Shown: in pieces, positions 57,710-64,000 of the stretch
Position numbering within the stretch: position 1 is the first letter of the stretch
Layout: every line of letters starts with the position of its first letter
Assembly (NCBI RefSeq): GCF_018257795.1
Contig: NZ_JAERJD010000008.1
Span: 228,165-292,164, forward strand
DNA: 64,000 nt
Direction: 5' to 3'
Source of the DNA: Citrobacter sp. JGM124
GTDB lineage: Bacteria; Pseudomonadota; Gammaproteobacteria; Enterobacterales; Enterobacteriaceae
Program-made: the position numbers and the translations under genes
The notes under the pieces: model-generated
Databases searched by the model: none
What the model was told of the DNA's origin: nothing
The model's input: the letters and a program-made list of their open reading frames with translations, nothing else

Positions 57710-60583
57710 ATGACCGAATCTTTACACCAGCTTGAAAATAAAGAAGCCTTTATTCTCCGCCATATCGGCTCTAATCAACAACAACAGCAGGATATGCTGG
57801 ATGTTGTTGGTGCTCCCTCTTTGAACGCACTGATTTCTTCTCTCGTGCCAGAAGATATTCAGCTTTCCAGCCCTCCGCCTGTTGGTGACGCTGCCACTGA
57901 ATTTGCCGCACTTGCCGAGCTCAAAGGGATTGCCGGGCGTAATAAACGTTTTAAAAGCTACATCGGAATGGGGTATACGGCAGTACAGACCCCGCCGGTC
58001 ATTCTGCGCAATATGCTGGAAAATCCTGGCTGGTATACGGCTTATACACCTTATCAGCCTGAAGTATCTCAAGGACGACTTGAAGCTCTGTTAAACTTCC
58101 AGCAAGTTACCCTCGACTTGACCGGCATGGATATTGCCTCAGCTTCACTGTTGGATGAGGCTACAGCAGCTGCCGAAGCAATGGCAATGGCAAAGCGTGT
58201 CAGCAAACTGAAAAATGCGCACCGCTTCTTTGTCGCGGCAGATGTTCACCCGCAAACGCTGGATGTCGTGCGTACCCGAGCAGAGACTTTTGGTTTTGAC
58301 ATCATTGTCGATGACGCTGAAAAGGTACTGGATCACCAGGATGTATTTGGCGTTTTATTACAACAAGTGGGCACCACTGGTGCACTTCATGACTATCAGT
58401 TACTGATTGAGCAGCTGAAACAGCGTAGCATTATTGTTGCTGTTGCTGCCGATTTTATGACGCTGGTCTTGCTTGACTCTCCAGGTCAGCAGGGGGCGGA
58501 TATTGTCTTTGGCTCGGCTCAACGTTTTGGTGTGCCAATGGGGTACGGTGGGCCTTACGCTGCTTTTTTTGCCGCTCGTGAACCGTTTAAACGGGCGATG
58601 CCAGGGCGCATCATTGGCGTATCACGTGATGCAGCGGGGCGCACGGCTTTGCGTATGGCAATGCAAACACGTGAGCAGCACATTCGCCGGGAAAAGGCGA
58701 ATTCTAACATTTGTACCTCACAGGTGTTACTGGCCAATATTGCCAGTCTGTATGCGGTTTACCATGGTCCTGTGGGGCTAAAGCGTATCGCTTCTCGTAT
58801 TCATCGTCTGACCGATATTCTGGCAGCTGGCTTGCTGCAGAAAGGTAAGTCGCTGCGTTATACCCATTGGTTTGATACACTCTGCCTTGATGTCGTTGAT
58901 AAAGCAGATGTGCTGGCGCGTGCTGAAGCCCGGGAAATTAACCTGCGTAGTGATATTCTCAATGCCGTGGGTATCACCCTTGATGAAGCCACGACACGTG
59001 AAGATGTATTGGCGCTGTTTGATGTACTCCTGGGTGAAGATCATCAACTGGATATCGATACTCTTGATCAGCAAGTGAGTATGGCCGCCCCCTCAATACC
59101 TCCGTCGTTAATACGTCATGATGCTATTCTTACGCATCCGGTATTTAATCGCTACCACAGTGAAACCGAGATGATGCGTTATATGCACAGCCTTGAGCGT
59201 AAAGACTTGGCCTTAAATCAGGCAATGATCCCGCTGGGATCTTGCACCATGAAGCTGAATGCGGCTGCGGAGATGATCCCGATTACTTGGCCAGAATTTG
59301 CCGAGTTGCATCCTTTCTGTCCGGCTAACCAGGCGGAAGGCTACCATCAAATGATCTCCCAGCTTTCTGACTGGCTGGTGAAACTCACTGGATACGATGC
59401 CCTGTGTATGCAACCCAACTCTGGCGCACAAGGGGAGTATGCTGGCTTACTGGCGATTCGTCGTTATCACGAAAATCGCCAGCAGGGGCACCGCCATCTT
59501 TGTCTGATCCCGAGTTCGGCTCATGGAACAAATCCGGCATCTGCTCAGATGGCTGGCATGGACGTTATCGTTGTGGCTTGTGATGCAGACGGTAATATTG
59601 ACCTACAAGATTTACGTCTGAAAGCAGAAACTGCAGGTGATGCTCTCTCTTGTATTATGGTGACTTATCCTTCCACACATGGTGTGTATGAAGAGACTAT
59701 CCGTGAAGTCTGTGAAATAGTGCATCAGTTTGGTGGTCAGGTTTATCTTGATGGTGCCAACATGAATGCCCAGGTGGGGATTACCTCCCCCGGATATATT
59801 GGGGCGGATGTTTCCCACCTTAATCTCCATAAAACTTTCTGTATTCCGCACGGTGGTGGTGGGCCTGGCATGGGGCCCATTGGTGTTAAAGCGCATTTAG
59901 CTCCTTTTGTTCCTGGACACAGTGTCGTACAGATTGATGGGATGCTGACTCAGCAAGGTGCTGTTTCAGCCGCACCATTCGGTAGCGCATCTATCCTCCC
60001 CATCAGCTGGATGTATATTCGTATGATGGGAGCTGAGGGCCTGAAAAAAGCGAGCCAGGTTGCTATCTTAAATGCTAACTATATTGCTACTCGTTTGAAG
60101 CATGCTTTTCCGGTGCTTTATACTGGCAAAGATGGCCGGGTTGCCCATGAGTGCATCCTTGATATTCGCCCGATAAAAGAGAGCAGCGGGATTAGTGAAC
60201 TGGATATTGCGAAACGCTTAATTGATTTTGGCTTCCATGCTCCGACCATGTCATTCCCGGTAGCAGGCACGCTGATGGTTGAACCAACGGAATCAGAAAG
60301 TAAGGCTGAACTGGATCGCTTCATTGATGCCATGCTGGCAATTCGTGATGAAATTGAATATGTGATTAAGGGAGAGTGGCCGCTGGCTGATAATCCTCTG
60401 GTTAATGCGCCACACACCCAGGATGAGATGGTGGCGGAATGGGGACATCCATACAGTCGCGAGCAGGCAGTATTCCCTGCCGGTTATACGAATAAATACT
60501 GGCCGACGGTCAAACGGCTGGATGATGTTTATGGTGACAGAAATTTATTTTGTTCCTGTGCACCAGTAAGTGATTATCAGTAA
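57710..60583 (+). CDS. gcvP: Glycine decarboxylase (P protein)
   Basis: PLP-dependent homodimeric P protein that decarboxylates glycine and passes the aminomethyl group to GcvH. 957 residues from [20 protein letters not shown], exactly the E. coli length. The N-terminal half holds [20 protein letters not shown]. The C-terminal half holds the PLP lysine in [19 protein letters not shown]. An in-frame codon at 57635 gives a longer, non-conserved N-terminus. Last gene of gcvTHP; a terminator follows. Confidence 0.98.
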   Translation: MTESLHQLENKEAFILRHIGSNQQQQQDMLDVVGAPSLNALISSLVPEDIQLSSPPPVGDAATEFAALAELKGIAGRNKRFKSYIGMGYTAVQTPPVILRNMLENPGWYTAYTPYQPEVSQGRLEALLNFQQVTLDLTGMDIASASLLDEATAAAEAMAMAKRVSKLKNAHRFFVAADVHPQTLDVVRTRAETFGFDIIVDDAEKVLDHQDVFGVLLQQVGTTGALHDYQLLIEQLKQRSIIVAVAADFMTLVLLDSPGQQGADIVFGSAQRFGVPMGYGGPYAAFFAAREPFKRAMPGRIIGVSRDAAGRTALRMAMQTREQHIRREKANSNICTSQVLLANIASLYAVYHGPVGLKRIASRIHRLTDILAAGLLQKGKSLRYTHWFDTLCLDVVDKADVLARAEAREINLRSDILNAVGITLDEATTREDVLALFDVLLGEDHQLDIDTLDQQVSMAAPSIPPSLIRHDAILTHPVFNRYHSETEMMRYMHSLERKDLALNQAMIPLGSCTMKLNAAAEMIPITWPEFAELHPFCPANQAEGYHQMISQLSDWLVKLTGYDALCMQPNSGAQGEYAGLLAIRRYHENRQQGHRHLCLIPSSAHGTNPASAQMAGMDVIVVACDADGNIDLQDLRLKAETAGDALSCIMVTYPSTHGVYEETIREVCEIVHQFGGQVYLDGANMNAQVGITSPGYIGADVSHLNLHKTFCIPHGGGGPGMGPIGVKAHLAPFVPGHSVVQIDGMLTQQGAVSAAPFGSASILPISWMYIRMMGAEGLKKASQVAILNANYIATRLKHAFPVLYTGKDGRVAHECILDIRPIKESSGISELDIAKRLIDFGFHAPTMSFPVAGTLMVEPTESESKAELDRFIDAMLAIRDEIEYVIKGEWPLADNPLVNAPHTQDEMVAEWGHPYSREQAVFPAGYTNKYWPTVKRLDDVYGDRNLFCSCAPVSDYQ

Positions 60584-60597
60584 ATTGATTTGTAAAT

Positions 60598-60625
60598 AAA
60601 AAAGGGCATGAACATGCCCTTTTTT
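60598..60625 (+). terminator. gcvP terminator
   Basis: AAAAAAGGGCATG / CATGCCCTTTTTT with a 2-nt spacer, a perfect stem with flanking A and T runs, 15 bp after the gcvP stop. Confidence 0.95.
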
Positions 60626-60803
60626 ATAATAAAGGATCTGGCCTGGAATATAGTTCATTTTGGGAGGCTGTTATACAGTATGCGATATCTGAGTCATTCT
60701 TTATAATAGTTATCATCGAAAGTCAGCGAACTATAGTTTATATTTTTTGAGCAGTGTATAAACTATAGTGCTGATATCTTCCTAAGGGATGTTTTTTATC
60801 CGG

Positions 60804-61775
60804 CTATTCAAATGAATCGATACTCATAGCTAAATTTGGGTTTGTACTTGTGGCGGTGGTTTGATTATTCTGATACAGCCAGGTTTCATCTGCGTTTGTC
60901 AGGAAAATATTCTGATCGAAGTTTTTTGTCGCATTGCCATTTGCATCCAGAGAGAAATTGATCTCCACAGGAGATGACGATGTTGTGGATGGAAGAATGG
61001 TCTTTCCTGACATGGATAGCTGGTAACCTAATCCGCTTTTATCTGTACTGAATAAGCTATTGCCAGAAGAGCTATTTGTGTATAGTTTCATATTCACGAT
61101 TCTGTTTTTCAGCAAATCTACCGGGGTACAGGAAACACTAGCAGAACCAATAGACGTGAGAGTCTGTCCATTTGATATTAGATTATCATTAATATTTATG
61201 GGCTTTGTACTTGGAATACCATTGAGTGAATAGGTACAATTCCCTGTCGCAATGTTGCTGAGATTTTTTAAAGAAAATTTGAAGTTTTTGGCATCATTAT
61301 TGCTGTTTATGCCACCTTGTCCATCAAGTTGATAAATAGCCAAATCACCATTAAATCCAGATGAAATATTCCCCGTTTTTTTTATGAAAACCTGAACTGT
61401 GATTTGTCCTGTTTGCGAACCTCCTTTTGAAACATGAATATCAGTTTGTATTTTACTGGTTGTTAAGTCATAAGTTTTCCCGTTATAAACCAGACCAAAT
61501 GACATGCCTGCTGGTAGTGTGGTTTTATCAGGGAAGGGATAGAAATAGACATATTCATCAACGTCTGCCTTATCGCAGTATATATTTCTAGTATATTCCA
61601 TGGACCGCCAGATGATTTCACCATTCTGAGCGGACTCGGGTATAATAATATCTGCAACACTTTCAGAATCTGTAGTTTCCTTCACATTATTAATAACGGC
61701 GTAGCAATCTAATGCAAATGAAAAATTTGAAAAGGAAAGTAAAAAAACAAACATTATAGAGAGAAGTATTTTCAT
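60804..61775 (-). CDS. Fimbrial-like secreted protein
   Basis: 323-residue exported protein. The signal peptide MKILLSIMFVFLLSFSNFSF is followed by ALDCYAVI. It is rich in Ser, Asn and Thr, with four mature cysteines in two apparent pairs (CYAVINN with YCDKADVDEY; GNCTYSLNG with VSCTPVDLL), suggesting two disulphide-bonded beta domains as in two-domain fimbrial adhesins. The C-terminus NLAMSIDSFE lacks a clear classical pilin end. It is AT-rich compared with the gcv operon, suggesting horizontal origin. No chaperone, usher or major pilin gene is in the window. Assignment is by general character only. Confidence 0.5.
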   Translation of the reverse strand: MKILLSIMFVFLLSFSNFSFALDCYAVINNVKETTDSESVADIIIPESAQNGEIIWRSMEYTRNIYCDKADVDEYVYFYPFPDKTTLPAGMSFGLVYNGKTYDLTTSKIQTDIHVSKGGSQTGQITVQVFIKKTGNISSGFNGDLAIYQLDGQGGINSNNDAKNFKFSLKNLSNIATGNCTYSLNGIPSTKPININDNLISNGQTLTSIGSASVSCTPVDLLKNRIVNMKLYTNSSSGNSLFSTDKSGLGYQLSMSGKTILPSTTSSSPVEINFSLDANGNATKNFDQNIFLTNADETWLYQNNQTTATSTNPNLAMSIDSFE

Positions 61776-61887
61776 TATCTATATCCTTAATGTCATTACA
61801 GCTTAATGGCACTGTGATGATATCGTCAGCGTCTTTAAGATCCTGATAACCCGATAGTAAATGTCAGGTTAAATATTAATTATTATT

Positions 61888-61925
61888 TCACCTTCACCAT
61901 GAAATATTTATCATGATGAAGGTGA
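61888..61925 (-). terminator. Hairpin downstream of the Ig-repeat adhesin gene
   Basis: TCACCTTCACCATGA / TCATGATGAAGGTGA, a 15-bp stem with one mismatch and an 8-nt loop, starting 14 bp after the adhesin stop codon. The sequence after it on the minus strand is AT-rich without a T run. Confidence 0.55.
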
Positions 61926-61939
61926 CCAATAGATACAAC

Positions 61940-64000
61940 TTACAACGATGGCGTAACTATATTCACTGTAGCCAGACTGAATTTCAGTGTAACGCTTGCC
62001 TCCGCCACTGATGAATTCATTGTGGATGCTATGGTTACATTGTTTGATCCGGCAATAGAACTTGATACGGCTGTGGTCACCGTCCCATCACTGGACGTAC
62101 TGATTTTTCTGGCTTCTGTTAACACAGGGGAGGTTAACGTCAGCTCATATGATGGCACGGTATTACCGTATTGATCTTTCACGGTGATTAAAATGTCATA
62201 ACTTGTTGCCCCATCCGCTGGCGTTAATTTCTTTCCGTTACTCAGTACCGATGCGGTGATAACAGCACTCGCGGCATCAGCATCAATGGAATAAATTGGT
62301 GACTCGGTGGCGGTTCCCCAGTCAGTGAGTTGCAACGAGGCTTTGAGCCCTGTCCCTACCGTATTAGCAGTATAGGTACGGCTGTAAGTCCCGTTGCTAT
62401 TCTCTATCCAATTGCTATTCGCCTTTGTGGTTGCATTGGCGACATCAACAACAGAGTCTGTTAAGGCGCTGACTTTTCCTGTGACGATGTTACCCTGTGC
62501 ATCTTTGAGAGTCACTGTGACCAGCATATCTGTCTTAACCACATAAGCACTCTGGTTTGTCTCGATAGAAGAGGTTCCGACAACCGGCGCCCCTGCCGCA
62601 AACAACAGGTTCAGACTTACGGCTGTCGTGGTTGGCTGACTGCCCAAATAGGCCTGGACCTGCGTGTTGCCTGCTTTTGTGTTGGTTAACGTGAATATGG
62701 CTTGTCCGCTGGCATTGGTAGTAATGGTTTGTGTGGCTGGTGCTGCGCTGTTATTTGCACTAAAGACGACACTCACATCCGGCACCAGGTTGCCCTGTGC
62801 ATCTTTGACGATTGCCTGGACCTTATTTTCTGCCTTGCCGTCAGCGATACTATTATTCGTGACGATGGTAAAGTCCGTCGATTTCAACTCTGCAGTTTCC
62901 GAATCAGCTTTAAATGTGAGAACAGTCGTTTTGCTGCTTTCATTGATACTAAAGGTATAGTCCTCTGAACCTGCATTGGTATTCGTGATACTAACGGTTA
63001 ATTGCCCGTTGGCATCAGTCGTATCATTCGCAGGAACCGTGCTATAGCCTGCAGTGGTAGGCACAGTAATGGTAACCTGCGCATTTGGAACCACATTCCC
63101 CTGTTTATCTTCAACTGTAATGATGACCTTATTGGTATCCTCACCATTTGCTTTCACATCATTCATTTCGATATTCACGCTCTTGATCAGCGCGGTAGCG
63201 ATATCGGCGATAAAGCTCACCTGCCTGTCGGCATTCACACTGGCGGTGTCACCCACACGGGCCATAACGGTAATATCGGCCACTGCGACGTTGGTGCTGG
63301 TCAGGGTGATGGTTGCCTCACCACTGGCATTGGTGACGCCGTTGGGGATTTCCGGTAGTCCGGATTTATTCGCCGTGGCAGTGACAGTCGCACCGGGTAC
63401 CGGGTTGTCGTTACTGTCCTTCACCGTCACCGTGTAGGTAAAGCTGCTGATACCGTCAGCGATTTTGCTGACATCAGAGCCCTGAAGCTTCACGGAGGTC
63501 ACTTTGGCTGAGGCGCTGTCGGCGATAAAGCTCACCTTCTTATCGGCATTCACTCTGGCGGTGTCACCCACACGGGCCATAACGGTAATATCGGCCACTG
63601 CGACGTTGGTGCTGGTCAGGGTGATGGTTGTCTCGCCACTGGCGTTAGTGATGCCACTGGAGGCTGTATCCACCGCGGATTTGTCCGCCGTGGGGGTGAC
63701 AGTCGCACCAGGCACCGGGTTGCCGTTACTGTCCTTCACCGTCACCGTATAAGCAAAGTTATTCGTGGCATTGGCGATTTTGCTGACGTCAGTGCCCTGT
63801 AGCGCCACACTCACCACATGAGCGGTGGCGATGTTGGCGATAAAGCTCACCTGCCTGTCGGCATTCACTATGGCGGTGTCACCCACGCGGGCACTGACGG
63901 TAATATCGGCCACTGCAACGTTGGTGCTGGTCAGGGTGATGGTTGTCTCACCACTGGTGTTAGTGATGCCACTGGAGGTTATATCCACCTTGGATTTGTC
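61940..64000 (-). CDS. Ig-like (Big_1) repeat adhesin, invasin/intimin-like (partial, N-terminus beyond window)
   Basis: The C-terminal 686 residues of a large surface protein, open to the window edge; the GTG at 63988 is internal. It consists of tandem bacterial Ig-like group 1 domains of about 100 residues. Each has the pattern VTVKDSNGNPVPGATVT, then GITNASGETTITLTSTNVAV and a VSFIAD linker. The first copies are nearly identical; those nearer the C-terminus diverge (VTLKDAQGNIVTGKVSALTD, ITVKDQYGNTVPSYELTLTS). The protein ends SLATVNIVTPSL without a visible C-type lectin domain. Such proteins usually carry an N-terminal inverse-autotransporter barrel, which would lie beyond 64000. Adhesion is inferred from the family. 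Confidence 0.85.
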   Translation of the reverse strand, partial: DKSKVDITSSGITNTSGETTITLTSTNVAVADITVSARVGDTAIVNADRQVSFIANIATAHVVSVALQGTDVSKIANATNNFAYTVTVKDSNGNPVPGATVTPTADKSAVDTASSGITNASGETTITLTSTNVAVADITVMARVGDTARVNADKKVSFIADSASAKVTSVKLQGSDVSKIADGISSFTYTVTVKDSNDNPVPGATVTATANKSGLPEIPNGVTNASGEATITLTSTNVAVADITVMARVGDTASVNADRQVSFIADIATALIKSVNIEMNDVKANGEDTNKVIITVEDKQGNVVPNAQVTITVPTTAGYSTVPANDTTDANGQLTVSITNTNAGSEDYTFSINESSKTTVLTFKADSETAELKSTDFTIVTNNSIADGKAENKVQAIVKDAQGNLVPDVSVVFSANNSAAPATQTITTNASGQAIFTLTNTKAGNTQVQAYLGSQPTTTAVSLNLLFAAGAPVVGTSSIETNQSAYVVKTDMLVTVTLKDAQGNIVTGKVSALTDSVVDVANATTKANSNWIENSNGTYSRTYTANTVGTGLKASLQLTDWGTATESPIYSIDADAASAVITASVLSNGKKLTPADGATSYDILITVKDQYGNTVPSYELTLTSPVLTEARKISTSSDGTVTTAVSSSIAGSNNVTIASTMNSSVAEASVTLKFSLATVNIVTPSL
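63207..64000. repeat. 315-bp tandem coding repeats in the adhesin gene
   Basis: The segment beginning GCGATAAAGCTCACCT (plus strand) recurs at 63207, 63522 and 63837, a spacing of exactly 315 bp (105 codons, one Ig domain). Long stretches are identical between copies, for example the block containing GACGTTGGTGCTGGTCAGGG. At least two and a half copies are present and the array runs past the window end. Confidence 0.92.

Noticed and set aside
62664..63752. Several plus-strand ORFs of 80-130 codons across the adhesin gene
   Set aside because: They are antisense frames kept open by the repeat composition of the Ig domains and recur with the 315-bp period.
63207..64000. The 315-bp repeats as a CRISPR-like array
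   Set aside because: The repeats are in-frame protein domains of 105 codons, with no short repeat-spacer pattern.

Overview
This 64 kb window is a chromosomal segment of a gammaproteobacterium of the order Enterobacterales. Protein lengths and sequences match the Escherichia coli counterparts closely (SpeA, SpeB, TktA, FbaA, MscS, MetK, GcvP, 6S RNA). Gene order follows the E. coli 63-66 minute region: speC, mltC-mutY, trmB-yggL, hemW-yggS, ruvX-endA-sprT, metK, speAB, loiP, tktA-epd-pgk-fbaA-mscS-argO, argP-rpiA-serA, ygfA-ssrS-zapA, ygfB-pepP-ubiH-ubiI, gcvTHP. The moderate GC content and the extra genes suggest a non-Escherichia genus (a Hafniaceae or Budviciaceae type member is possible), but the genus cannot be fixed from the sequence alone.

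Layout. 1-2418: a LivH/LivM amino-acid permease pair (livM cut by the window edge), divergent from a GcvA-like LysR gene. 2419-3754: gene-poor DNA around a tRNA-Phe gene, with possible coding relics. 3755-9192: ornithine decarboxylase speC, the surviving C-terminus of a dead autotransporter, then mltC, yggX and mutY. 9450-20573: a compact housekeeping block covering tRNA m7G methylation, haem chaperone HemW, nucleotide sanitation RdgB, YggS/T/U, a PilT-like ATPase, a DUF1622 membrane protein, RuvX, YqgE, GshB, RsmE, EndA and SprT. 20866-22976: a family 2 glycosyltransferase and metK. 23449-28938: an accessory block of purine permease, guanine deaminase, AzlCD exporter and MdtG-like efflux pump, lying between metK and speA. 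29562-32894: yqgB-speA-speB, the arginine-to-putrescine route. 32988-35992: esterase, glutathionyl-hydroquinone reductase, DoxX protein and a LysR gene with a frameshifted tail. 36086-45660: loiP, tktA, epd-pgk-fbaA, mscS, argO, yggE. 45701-51064: argP, rpiA, an ASCH protein, serA, ygfA, 6S RNA and zapA. 51232-60583: ygfB-pepP-ubiH-ubiI and the glycine cleavage operon. 60804-64000: an AT-rich surface-protein region with an orphan fimbrial-like protein and the C-terminal part of a large Ig-repeat adhesin running off the window.

Functional links. Polyamine synthesis is complete by both routes (SpeC from ornithine, SpeA plus SpeB from arginine), and MetK supplies the precursor of the aminopropyl donor. 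SerA, GcvTHP and YgfA belong to serine/glycine/one-carbon metabolism. ArgP and ArgO form a regulator/exporter pair. TktA, RpiA, Epd, Pgk and FbaA cover pentose phosphate, PLP and glycolytic steps.

No CRISPR array, complete prophage, intact insertion sequence or biosynthetic cluster was seen. The points worth a second look are small: the autotransporter relic, the short yqgB gene overlapping speA, the LysR frameshift, the exact 315-bp adhesin repeats, three CTAAT boxes before gcvT, and the non-coding tract beside tRNA-Phe. I did not find a convincing new multi-gene system.
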